Notes under the pieces: model-generated
Databases searched by the model: none
Seen by the model: the letters and a program-made list of their open reading frames with translations, nothing else
What the model was told of the DNA's origin: nothing
From: FLUQ01 sp031551515
GTDB lineage: Bacteria > Desulfobacterota > Desulfovibrionia > Desulfovibrionales > Desulfovibrionaceae
NCBI GenBank assembly: GCA_031551515.1
Contig: JAVBNL010000059.1
Span: forward strand, 6,272-70,271
DNA length: 64,000 bases
Direction of reading: 5' to 3'
Part shown: piece by piece, positions 16,828 to 24,919 of the stretch
How the letters are laid out: each line of letters opens with the position of its first letter
Numbering within the stretch: position 1 is the stretch's first letter
Translations under genes and position numbers: made by a program

Positions 16828-18372
16828 ATGGAAATGTTTTTCAAAATCATAGCGGAGATGGCTTTCAGCACCAATCTGCCCATTATTCTGGGCGGAACCA
16901 TCCTCGGCATTGTGTTCGGCGCCGTTCCGGGCCTTTCCGCCACAACCGGCATCGCCCTGATGCTGCCGGTTTCCTTTACCATGTCCGCGGTCACGGGCAT
17001 CCTGTTTCTGGGGTCCATTTACGTGGGCGGCATTTCCGGCGGCCTGATCGCGGCCATATTGATCGGCGTGCCGGGCACCCCGGCTTCCGTGGCCACCTGT
17101 TTCGACGGGTATCCAATGGCTCAAAGGGGGCAGTCCAGCCGGGCTTTGGGAATAGGCATTCTCTCGTCTTTTATCGGCACCATCGGCGGGGTGGCGGTCG
17201 CCATGCTTTTCTGCCCGGTGCTGGCAGGACTGGCCGTGAAACTCGGCCCCTGGGAATTTTTCTCCCTGTGCCTGTGCGCCATTGTCCTGGTTGTGACCAT
17301 GTCCAAGGGCAACATGTTCAACGGGCTTATTGCCGGGTTCCTGGGCGTCCTCATCGCAACCGTGGGCATTGCTCCTATCGACGGCGCGAAACGTTTCACC
17401 TTCGGCGTGCCCAACCTGCTGGGCGGCGTGAACCAGATCGCGCTGGTTCTGGGCTTTTTCGCCATTGCGACCCTGGTGAAAAACTTTGCCAAGGGCGAGA
17501 CCAAAAATCCGGATATCGACACCAAAGGCGTCACCGGGTTCGGCATCACGATGAAAGAATATTTTTCTTACAAAGCGGTTATCGTCAAATCCTATTTGAT
17601 CGGTCTGTGGATAGGCTTTTTGCCGGGCCTTGGCGGGGGCCTTGCCAACCTGGTGGCCTACGCGCAGACAAAATCGTCTTCCTCGAACCCTGAAAAATTC
17701 GGGACCGGCTGCGACGAAGGCATAATCGCCTCGGAAACCTCGAACAACGCGGCCGTTGGCGGGGCGATAATCCCCATGGTAGCGCTGGGCATTCCCGGAG
17801 ACACGCCTACGGCCATGCTCATAGGCGGCCTGATGATTCACGGCATCGACGCAGGTCCTTTGCTGATGGCCAACAACCCGTACCTGGTTTATTCCTTTTT
17901 CGGGGTGTTGCTGTTCAGCGCTTTCCTTGTTCTGCTGCTGCAGTTTTACGGCATGCGCACCTTTCCCTACATTTTGCGTATTCCCGTCTGCTATCTGTAT
18001 GCGGCCATTTTTCTGATCTGCTCGGTGGGCGCGTTCACCGATTCCAGGACCATGTTCAACTGTTGGCTGATGTTGGTTATCGGCGGCCTGGGCATTTTTA
18101 TGGCCATGGCCGAACTGCCCGCTTCTCCTTTTATCCTGGGCTTTATTCTCGGGCCCATGCTGGAGGAAAACCTGCGCAAAGGCCTCACCTATACCGACAA
18201 CGGATTCATGCCCTTCCTTACCCGTCCGGTGAGCCTGGCCCTGCTGTTAATCGCCGTGGGCAGTCTTGTCTGGCCCTTTATTCGTGATCACCGCGAGGCC
18301 CGCAGACGGGCCCAGGGCAAACTTACGGAAGTGGAGCGGATGGCCGAGGTTTTCAATGTGAAGGAAGATTGA
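16828..18372 (+). CDS. tctA: Tripartite tricarboxylate transporter large permease subunit (TctA family)
   Basis: A 514-residue membrane protein with about eleven to twelve helices. The TctA signature is strong: GTILGIVFGAVPGLSATTGIA is at about 20-40, GGISGGLIAAILIGVPGTPASVAT about 64-87, and a second GALPG-like repeat GFLPGLGGGLANLVAYAQ at about 259-276, then a NNAAVGGAIIPM region. It forms the translocation channel, driven by ion gradients. It closes the tctCBA operon; a 14-bp hairpin follows at 18401. Confidence 0.92.
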   Translation: MEMFFKIIAEMAFSTNLPIILGGTILGIVFGAVPGLSATTGIALMLPVSFTMSAVTGILFLGSIYVGGISGGLIAAILIGVPGTPASVATCFDGYPMAQRGQSSRALGIGILSSFIGTIGGVAVAMLFCPVLAGLAVKLGPWEFFSLCLCAIVLVVTMSKGNMFNGLIAGFLGVLIATVGIAPIDGAKRFTFGVPNLLGGVNQIALVLGFFAIATLVKNFAKGETKNPDIDTKGVTGFGITMKEYFSYKAVIVKSYLIGLWIGFLPGLGGGLANLVAYAQTKSSSSNPEKFGTGCDEGIIASETSNNAAVGGAIIPMVALGIPGDTPTAMLIGGLMIHGIDAGPLLMANNPYLVYSFFGVLLFSAFLVLLLQFYGMRTFPYILRIPVCYLYAAIFLICSVGAFTDSRTMFNCWLMLVIGGLGIFMAMAELPASPFILGFILGPMLEENLRKGLTYTDNGFMPFLTRPVSLALLLIAVGSLVWPFIRDHREARRRAQGKLTEVERMAEVFNVKED

Positions 18373-18699
18373 ACGCCGGCAACGTGCACGTGCGCGATGC
18401 GAAGAGGTCAGTATGTTCGGATATTGGCCTCTTCCTTGGTTGGCACGGAATCATCGGATAAATCGCGAACCGGTTTTCGCTGCCACTGTTTCACGACAGT
18501 TGTGGCCGTGCGAGAGAATTCTTGACTCATCTAGTACGAAATGGTAAACGATACACACTGGATACCTTGTAAGCAGGTTTTGCGTGCCGGATGCGCCCAG
18601 AACCTTTCCTGCTTGCCGGTGTGGCCCTTTCGGCCTGTATGTTGGTGCCGCGCGCTGTCCGCGCGCCATATGTAAAGTGTTTTATGCAGGAGGAATATT
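18373..18699. other. 327-base intergenic region: hairpin after tctA and promoter for the TRAP operon
   Basis: No gene is seen here. At 18401-18434 a 14-bp stem with two G-T wobbles and a GTTCGG loop lies 29 bases after the tctA stop; only weakly T-rich sequence follows, so it may act as terminator or 3' mRNA barrier. At 18522-18550 TTGACT and TAAACG are separated by 17 bases, a plausible housekeeping promoter about 150 bases ahead of the TAXI gene. A GGAGG-like ribosome site (AGGAGG) ends the region at about 18690. Confidence 0.55.
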
Positions 18700-19695
18700 A
18701 TGAAGAACAGTAAACGTATTCTCATTGCCTGTGTCGCCATTTTGTCCATGCTCGCCTGCTTTTCTCCGGCTCATGCCGCGCAACCCCAGATCAAACGTAG
18801 CGATTATTTTATCACGGTGCTGACAGGCCCCTCCAGCGGCATTTATTTTCCCATCGGCGGAGCGTTTTCAACCTATATAGGCACGTTAGGGTACAAAACT
18901 TCGGCGACGGCCACGGGCGCAACCGCTGAAAACATCAACGCGTTGCTGACAGGGCAGGGCGAAATGGCCATTGCCATGGCCGATTCCGTCATTCAGGCTG
19001 TCGAATCTTTCGGCGCTTACGAGGGCAAGCCTCCGGCCAAAAAGCTGCGCGCCATGATGGGCCTGTGGCCCAACGTTTGCCAGATCGTCACCACCGCTGA
19101 CTCCGGCATCAAAAGCTTTGCCGACCTGAAAGGCAAACGCGTGGGCGTGGGCGCGCCCAACTCCGGCGTGGAGCTGAACGCGCGTATGATGTTTGAAGCG
19201 CACGGCATGACGTATAAAGATTGCCGCATCGATTACCTGAACTATGGCGAAGCCATTGACCAGATGAAGAACGGCCTGTGCGACGCGGCCTTTGTTACCT
19301 CCGGCCTGGGCAACGCCACTATCCGTGAACTGGGCGTGACCAAGAAGATCGCGTTTGTGCCGGTGGACGGCGAAGCGCGTAAAAAGCTCATCGCCAAGTA
19401 TCCGTTCTACATTGAAACCGTCATTCCCGCCGCCACCTACGGCACGGAAAAAGATACGCCCACCGCGGCGGTCATGAACATCATGCTGGTGGACATCAAG
19501 CTGCCCGCCAATGTGGTGTATGACCTTCTGACGAACATTTATTCTCCCGCCGGGCTTGCGGCCATTCAAGGCTCGCACAACACGGCCAAGGTCAACATCA
19601 AGCCTGAAACCGCTCTGCGCGGCATAACCGGCACCTCCGTGCCCCTGCATGACGGAGCGGCCAAGTACTACAAGGACAAGGGGATGCTGAAGTAA
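18700..19695 (+). CDS. TAXI-type TRAP transporter solute receptor
   Basis: A 331-residue exported binding protein with a signal peptide at 1-26 (MKNSKRILIAC, hydrophobic core, AHAAQ). The TAXI signature TGPSSGIYFPIGGAFS lies at about 41-56, followed by TGATAENINALLTGQGEMAIAMAD, the usual second block, and GKRVGVGAPNSGVE. It captures an organic substrate, commonly a carboxylate or amino acid, for the fused permease two genes downstream. The exact ligand is unknown. Confidence 0.9.
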   Translation: MKNSKRILIACVAILSMLACFSPAHAAQPQIKRSDYFITVLTGPSSGIYFPIGGAFSTYIGTLGYKTSATATGATAENINALLTGQGEMAIAMADSVIQAVESFGAYEGKPPAKKLRAMMGLWPNVCQIVTTADSGIKSFADLKGKRVGVGAPNSGVELNARMMFEAHGMTYKDCRIDYLNYGEAIDQMKNGLCDAAFVTSGLGNATIRELGVTKKIAFVPVDGEARKKLIAKYPFYIETVIPAATYGTEKDTPTAAVMNIMLVDIKLPANVVYDLLTNIYSPAGLAAIQGSHNTAKVNIKPETALRGITGTSVPLHDGAAKYYKDKGMLK

Positions 19696-19708
19696 GGCGG
19701 ACACGCCT

Positions 19709-20230
19709 ATGATGACAAGGCGAAACAGTGAACGGCATGCCGGGCGTAGTGGCGCCCGGCACGCCGTGCCCCCCCTGATTCTGGTCGTTTGTCTGCTGAT
19801 ATTGGCAGCTGCCTGCGCCGCCCGGTCTACGGCGGGGGAGGCGGTGTTGCGCATCTACGACTGGAAAACGGGCGCGGTGTATGCCGAGGCTCCGGCCGGG
19901 CCGGGCAGCCGGTTGTCGTTCGGGTGGATACATTCCTGGGAAAAGATTCCTTGGAACGAGTATTATCACGTAGATGAATCATACACTCTGGTGCTTGACG
20001 CCATCACCTTTCCCGCGTTCGGCGCGGGCATTCCCGAAGACAAGGGCCGCGTCTGCTACGTGAAAGACGGCCTGATCCACATGGAAGAAATAGACCAGAC
20101 TTTTGCCGAGCTTGTGTGGCTGAATTCGCACACCGCTACGCGAGAAATATCGCTTGACGGCGCGCTTGTAGCCAGGGGGGATACGCTGCCCCAGCACGTC
20201 AGGCTGCGTTTGGTGATTGAGAAACGGTGA
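19709..20230 (+). CDS. DUF1850-type accessory protein of TAXI-TRAP operon
   Basis: A 173-residue protein with an N-terminal hydrophobic segment ending in LILAAACA (about 22-37), consistent with a signal or lipoprotein-like anchor. The body resembles DUF1850 proteins, small exported proteins found almost only between TAXI receptor and fused TRAP permease genes, here with FGWIHSWEKIPWNEYY, the conserved W-H-S/T region. Function is unknown. ATG 19709 or 19712 could be the start; it begins 13 bases after the receptor stop and overlaps nothing. Confidence 0.75.
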   Translation: MMTRRNSERHAGRSGARHAVPPLILVVCLLILAAACAARSTAGEAVLRIYDWKTGAVYAEAPAGPGSRLSFGWIHSWEKIPWNEYYHVDESYTLVLDAITFPAFGAGIPEDKGRVCYVKDGLIHMEEIDQTFAELVWLNSHTATREISLDGALVARGDTLPQHVRLRLVIEKR

Positions 20231-20249
20231 CGTCGAAAGGGACGTATTT

Positions 20250-22289
20250 ATGGAAAAAGACAACGAGACCAAACTAAAAACCCAGGCGGATATCGAGTCT
20301 GAAATGTCTGACGACGATCTCGTCAAGGCTATGGGCGGGGTTCTTACCGAAGAGCAGGAAAAGCTCATTAAAGACTTGGATAAGGAAGCCAGCACGCGCA
20401 CGCTTGAAAGTCCCGCGCTCGCCAAATTCTTTTATCTGGCCTGTATTGCGGTGACCCTGTACCACTTTATAACTTCATTTCTCGGTACGCCCGTGGTTTT
20501 GGTGCACCGCTCCCTGCACGTGGGCATGATGCTCGCCCTGAGTTTCGTCATGTACCCCTTCGGCAAAAAGAGCAGCTACAAGAACGTTTCCTGGGTGGAC
20601 TGGGCGCTGATAGCCCTCTCTTTGGCCATACCGGTGTATGTTTGGGTGGATTATATGGGGGTGGTCGAACGCGCGGGCATGCCCAATACCTCAGACTTGG
20701 TGGTGGCAACTTTGCTGGTGCTGCTGGTGCTGGAAGCATCGCGCCGTATGTCGGGCTGGGCTCTGCCTATTCTGAGTCTGCTTTTTATCGCCTACGGCCT
20801 GTATGGCCGGGGGATGCCGGGTATATTCGGCCACCGCGGTTATACCTGGGAGCAGCTTTCCAACCACTTTTTCGCCAATACCGAGGGCATATACGGCACA
20901 TCCGTCAGCGTGGCGGCCAGTTACATCTTCTTGTTCATCCTGTTCGGCGCGGTGATGGGCAAATCCGGCATGGGCGCCTTTTTCAACGATTTTGCCATGG
21001 CCCTTGCCGGGCACACCAAGGGCGGACCGGCGAAAGTGGCGGTCATCTCCTCGGGCCTTTTGGGGTCCATTAACGGCTCCGCCGTGGCCAACGTGGTGAC
21101 TACCGGCGCTTTCACCATTCCGCTCATGAAGCGCACGGGCTATTCCAAAGACTTTGCGGGCGCGGTGGAAGCTTCCGCCTCCGTCGGCGGGCAGCTTCTG
21201 CCCCCGGTTATGGGGGCAGCCGCTTTCATCATGGCGGAGATGATCAGCGTGCCGTATTCCACAATTATCGTGCACGCGGCCATTCCCGCGCTTTTGTATT
21301 ACCTGGGCATCATCATCCAGGTGCAGTTGCGCGCGGGCAAAACCAACCTGCTGGGCTTGCCCAAAGACCGGCTGCCCAAGGTCAAGGCGGTTATGAAAGA
21401 CAAGGGGCACTTGCTGATCCCCATCTTTCTTCTGCTGTACCTGCTGCTTTTCTCGGGCACCACGGTTGTCTTTTCCGCTGTTATCACCATTGTGGCCACC
21501 ATTTTGGTCGCCGCTTTGAGAAAGAATACCCGCATGAGCTTCAAGGATATCTGCGACGCCTTTGCCGAAGGCGCGAAGCAGACCGTGTCCGTGGCCATGG
21601 CCTGCGCCTGCGTGGGTATTATTATCGGAGTGACTTCAAAGACCGGCTTCGGCCTGACCATGGCCAACACCATCATCACCCTGGGCAGTCAAAGCCTGGT
21701 CTTCACGCTGATTTTCACCATGATCACCTGCATGATTCTGGGCATGGGGGTTCCCTCCATTCCGGCGTACATCATCACCGCCACCATCGCGGCCCCGGCC
21801 CTGGCGAAGCTGGGTATACCGGCCATTTCCGCCCACTTGTTCTCGTTCTATTACGCCATGTTCGCCAACCTGACGCCCCCGGTGGCGCTGGCGGCTTTCG
21901 CGGCGGCGGGCGTTTCGGGCGGCGACCCCATGAAGACGGGTTTCGCTTCGGTGAAGCTGGCCATCGCGGGCTTTATCGTGCCCTTCATGTTCGTGTATTC
22001 GCCGCAGTTGCTGCTGCTGAACACGACTTTCTTTGAAGGGGTGCGTGTGGCTATCGGAGCCTGCATAGGCGTGCTGATGATAGGCATCGCGGTTGAAGGG
22101 TACCTGTTTACCACGGTGCCGCTGCTGCTGCGCCTGGTCGCCTTTGTCGGCGCGCTGGGCCTGATCGACAGCGGCGTGTACACCGATGCGATAGGTCTCG
22201 GCATACTGGGGCTGCTCTTTAGCGTGCAGTACTATCTCGCGAAAAGGGAAAAGAGAGGCTCAGCTATAGAAGACGCGGCGGAAGGCTGA
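20250..22289 (+). CDS. TRAP transporter fused permease (DctQ-DctM fusion)
   Basis: A 679-residue membrane protein. After a soluble, acidic, coiled N-terminus of about 60 residues come roughly sixteen or more helices: a DctQ-like part then a DctM-like part with GAVMGKSGMGAFF, SGLLGSINGSAVANVVTTGAFTIP and ASASVGGQLLPPVMGAAAF, the signatures of 4TM-12TM fused TRAP permeases paired with TAXI receptors. ATG 20250 (MEKDNETK) has AAAGG nine bases upstream; the longer frame from 20217 overlaps the DUF1850 gene. It ends the operon before a terminator. Confidence 0.92.
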   Translation: MEKDNETKLKTQADIESEMSDDDLVKAMGGVLTEEQEKLIKDLDKEASTRTLESPALAKFFYLACIAVTLYHFITSFLGTPVVLVHRSLHVGMMLALSFVMYPFGKKSSYKNVSWVDWALIALSLAIPVYVWVDYMGVVERAGMPNTSDLVVATLLVLLVLEASRRMSGWALPILSLLFIAYGLYGRGMPGIFGHRGYTWEQLSNHFFANTEGIYGTSVSVAASYIFLFILFGAVMGKSGMGAFFNDFAMALAGHTKGGPAKVAVISSGLLGSINGSAVANVVTTGAFTIPLMKRTGYSKDFAGAVEASASVGGQLLPPVMGAAAFIMAEMISVPYSTIIVHAAIPALLYYLGIIIQVQLRAGKTNLLGLPKDRLPKVKAVMKDKGHLLIPIFLLLYLLLFSGTTVVFSAVITIVATILVAALRKNTRMSFKDICDAFAEGAKQTVSVAMACACVGIIIGVTSKTGFGLTMANTIITLGSQSLVFTLIFTMITCMILGMGVPSIPAYIITATIAAPALAKLGIPAISAHLFSFYYAMFANLTPPVALAAFAAAGVSGGDPMKTGFASVKLAIAGFIVPFMFVYSPQLLLLNTTFFEGVRVAIGACIGVLMIGIAVEGYLFTTVPLLLRLVAFVGALGLIDSGVYTDAIGLGILGLLFSVQYYLAKREKRGSAIEDAAEG

Positions 22290-22329
22290 GCAAAGCGCGG
22301 CGCGTGACGCCGCAGTCGGATCACAAAAC

Positions 22330-22375
22330 AATCAGGGCCGTTCCCCTAGGGGCGGCCCTGATTTGATATTGTATT
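22330..22375. terminator. Terminator after the TRAP operon
   Basis: AATCAGGGCCG (22330-22340) pairs with CGGCCCTGATT (22353-22363), and the loop can fold further (CCCCTAGGGG). TGATATTGTATT follows on plus and TTGTTTTGTG on minus, so it could work in both directions. Confidence 0.7.
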
Positions 22376-22453
22376 GAATCTTTAGTAGGTTGTGCGGAAA
22401 ACATGTTCCAGGACAATGCGGTGGATTGATTCTCTTTTGACAAGGCGGCCTGG

Positions 22454-23689
22454 GTGAGCATTTTACATACGAGCAGAACGCGCTTTCTTTTTGTGGTCTG
22501 CGTTTTTTGCGCTGCTGTGACGGCTTTTGAAGGCAGGGCGGAGGGCGCGGCCGCATGGTCGTACCATGAAAAAAATTACGAAATCTATACGCCGCAGCTT
22601 TCACCGGACAACAACAAATTGCTGTTTGTGCGAAAATTGCACGCCCCCGACGGGCACGAGGCGGAACTATACTCGAAAGAAGAGTTGCAACGCATCAGAA
22701 GTAGAGTGCAGGCAAACAACCGTATTGAAGACCCGGAAATCGTGCTCATGGATGTTTCCGCCAAAAACGCGCGGCGCATCGATTACGGCTGGAATCCAAT
22801 TTTTTCAAGCGATCAGCGGAAAATCGCATACGCGCATCAAAAGAAACCCATATCGGGCTACCGGGTTTTGGCTGCCGCGCAGGCCGGCAATGAAATATGC
22901 GAGTATGATCTGACGCTGCAAAAAAGTGCGACGGCGGCAAGCCCTGCCGCCGGGTACCTGTCAAAACCCGTATACGGTCGGAACGGCATGCTTGCCTTCG
23001 CGCTGTCCGACGCGGTGAACGGGGCCTGGGGAGGCGATATCGGCGTCGGGTCGGCCGACCCCGCAACCGGGTCGCAAAAGGTGCATTATGCCCCCGCGAA
23101 AGAGCACGACCTGTATCACCTGGTACTGCAGTTTGCACCGAACGGCGATACATATGGCGTACTGCGCATGCGTCTTTTGACAGGGGGAACCTATCTGGCC
23201 GATTCGTACGCGTATGAGCTGGTGGATGCGCAAAGCGGCGCGCTGTTGTATGACTGGGGTGCGGGCGATATCTCCAAAGCGGGATCGATAGGGTTCAGAA
23301 TGTGCCCTTCCGGTCCGGAGGTGTATGACAAAAGCTGGCGGCCCTTGGCGCAAAGCGCGGCTTCCGCAAAAACGCAAAGCGCGGCTGCCGCGAAGGCCCG
23401 GGCTCCCGGGAAGGCTGAGGAGAAAACTCAGGAACAGGCGGCAGGCGCATCCAGCCCGGATTGCGTCTATACGGCGACGCATACGGAGCGCGAAGTGACG
23501 CTGCTTGCGGCGCGCGGCGGGGCAAAGCGCCGCTGGGCCGCGCCCAAGGGTGAGATACAGTCCGTCACCTGGGCGCCGGATTCTTCGCGCATCGTGCTGG
23601 TCATCAGCCACGGCGTGAATTTCGGTGAAAAATTCACCTTTGACGAAGTGGTCATCCTGCCGGTAAGCACGATACACATTGTCCAATAA
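22454..23689 (+). CDS. Exported protein with TolB/WD40-like beta-propeller segments
   Basis: A 411-residue protein starting at GTG 22454 with a probable signal peptide (RTRFLFVVCVFCAAVTAFEGRA). Repeated propeller-like strands are visible: IYTPQLSPDNNKLLFVRK (about 44-61), PIFSSDQRKIAYAHQK, and SVTWAPDSSRIVLVIS near the C-terminus, the S-P-D/x-G/N-x-K-I/L pattern of TolB-type blades. An Ala/Lys-rich linker of about 40 residues (SAASAKTQSAAAAKA) splits the propeller at about 302-345. Function not recognised. It is 27 bases upstream of the FIST gene and may be its partner, perhaps as a periplasmic sensor, but that is inference. Confidence 0.65.
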   Translation: MSILHTSRTRFLFVVCVFCAAVTAFEGRAEGAAAWSYHEKNYEIYTPQLSPDNNKLLFVRKLHAPDGHEAELYSKEELQRIRSRVQANNRIEDPEIVLMDVSAKNARRIDYGWNPIFSSDQRKIAYAHQKKPISGYRVLAAAQAGNEICEYDLTLQKSATAASPAAGYLSKPVYGRNGMLAFALSDAVNGAWGGDIGVGSADPATGSQKVHYAPAKEHDLYHLVLQFAPNGDTYGVLRMRLLTGGTYLADSYAYELVDAQSGALLYDWGAGDISKAGSIGFRMCPSGPEVYDKSWRPLAQSAASAKTQSAAAAKARAPGKAEEKTQEQAAGASSPDCVYTATHTEREVTLLAARGGAKRRWAAPKGEIQSVTWAPDSSRIVLVISHGVNFGEKFTFDEVVILPVSTIHIVQ

Positions 23690-23716
23690 TTTTTCTGGAA
23701 AAGGAAAGGCACGCGC

Positions 23717-24871
23717 ATGATAACGATGTATACCGCCCGCACGGCGGAAATAGACGAAGTCGACGAAGCCGTCAGCGAAATCAAAAGCCAGATCGACCTT
23801 GGCGCGCTTAAAAAACATTCCTGCGGGTTGATCTTCTGCCACATGGACTTCGTTGAAAGCGGCATGGTCGCGGCGCTGTGCAAAGAGCTGCCGTTCGACG
23901 TCATCGGCATGACGTCCATGGCCAGCGCCGATGAGCACGGGTACAGCCTCTACGAGCTCACGCTCACCGTGCTTACCAGCGACGAGGTCGGCTTTACGGC
24001 CGGCATGACCGGCAGCATCAACCACGACAACTACGAGCGCGAGATCGACCAATTGTACAGCCGCGTTCGCGGCCGCGTCGCCGACGACCCGGCCATGATC
24101 TTCACCTTCATGCCCTACATGCGCGACGTATCCGGCTATGAGGTAGTCAAGGCCATGGATACGTCTTGCCACGGCATTCCGCTGTGGGGTTCCATCACAA
24201 ACAATATGGACTTCAATTACGAGACGGTGCAGACCATTTGCAACGGAGAGGCCCTGCCCGCGGGCGTGGCCATGATGTTCGTGAACGGCCCGATTGAGCC
24301 CGAATTTATAGTCTCTTCCATTCCCGAGCGTAATATCGCCAACAACCGCGCGGTTATCACCAAAAGCGACAAGGCTGTCCTGCGCGAAGTCAACGAGCTG
24401 CCCATTCTGCAATACCTGGCCAACATCGGCCTGGTGATCACCAAAGAAAACATCACCACAACGCCGCTGATGGTCTATTACGGCGAGTCGGTTAAACCCG
24501 TGGCCCTAGGGTTTTACACGTTGTTTGAAGACGGTTCCGTGCTGACCGGCGGCGAAATGCCGGTGGGCACCTCGTTCGCCGTGGGCAGCATTGACGCGGA
24601 AGGGATCTTTGAATCCGCCCAGGAGGGGCTGAAGCAAATACTGGCCCGCAAGGACCGGCAGGCGACGTTGCTTCTTCCCTGCGTAACGCGCTATATCATG
24701 CTCGCCCCTGATCAGGAGAGTGAGCTGCGGCTGATAAGCGAGCAGCTCGCCACAGGGGGCAACTCCTTTATGATGGGATATTCGGGCGGAGAGATTTGCC
24801 CCATGCGCGGGCCGGACGGCAAATACCACAACCAGTTCCACAATTACTCGTTCTGCGCGTGCGTTCTGTAA
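23717..24871 (+). CDS. FIST domain signal-transduction protein
   Basis: A 384-residue soluble protein with FIST_N and FIST_C like regions. FIST proteins are thought to bind small ligands, perhaps amino acids, and are encoded next to histidine kinases or diguanylate cyclases. Seen: LIFCHMDF and ELPFDVIGMTSMASA early, HGIPLWGSITNNMDF centrally and the C-terminal FMMGYSGGEICPMRGPDG, which resembles the FIST_C end. No signal peptide or helix, so cytoplasmic. ATG 23717 follows an AAGGAAAGG site. The hybrid kinase gene starts within 50 bases. Confidence 0.8.
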   Translation: MITMYTARTAEIDEVDEAVSEIKSQIDLGALKKHSCGLIFCHMDFVESGMVAALCKELPFDVIGMTSMASADEHGYSLYELTLTVLTSDEVGFTAGMTGSINHDNYEREIDQLYSRVRGRVADDPAMIFTFMPYMRDVSGYEVVKAMDTSCHGIPLWGSITNNMDFNYETVQTICNGEALPAGVAMMFVNGPIEPEFIVSSIPERNIANNRAVITKSDKAVLREVNELPILQYLANIGLVITKENITTTPLMVYYGESVKPVALGFYTLFEDGSVLTGGEMPVGTSFAVGSIDAEGIFESAQEGLKQILARKDRQATLLLPCVTRYIMLAPDQESELRLISEQLATGGNSFMMGYSGGEICPMRGPDGKYHNQFHNYSFCACVL

Positions 24872-24919
24872 TTGAGCGGCGTTGCGCGAAAAGTGGTATT
24901 TGAAGGAAGCGATTTGAAC

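Noticed and set aside
18438..18455. Sigma-54 promoter (TTGGCAC) before the TAXI gene
   Set aside because: The -12 TTGC element is missing at the needed distance; the TTGACT-N17-TAAACG site nearer the gene is better.
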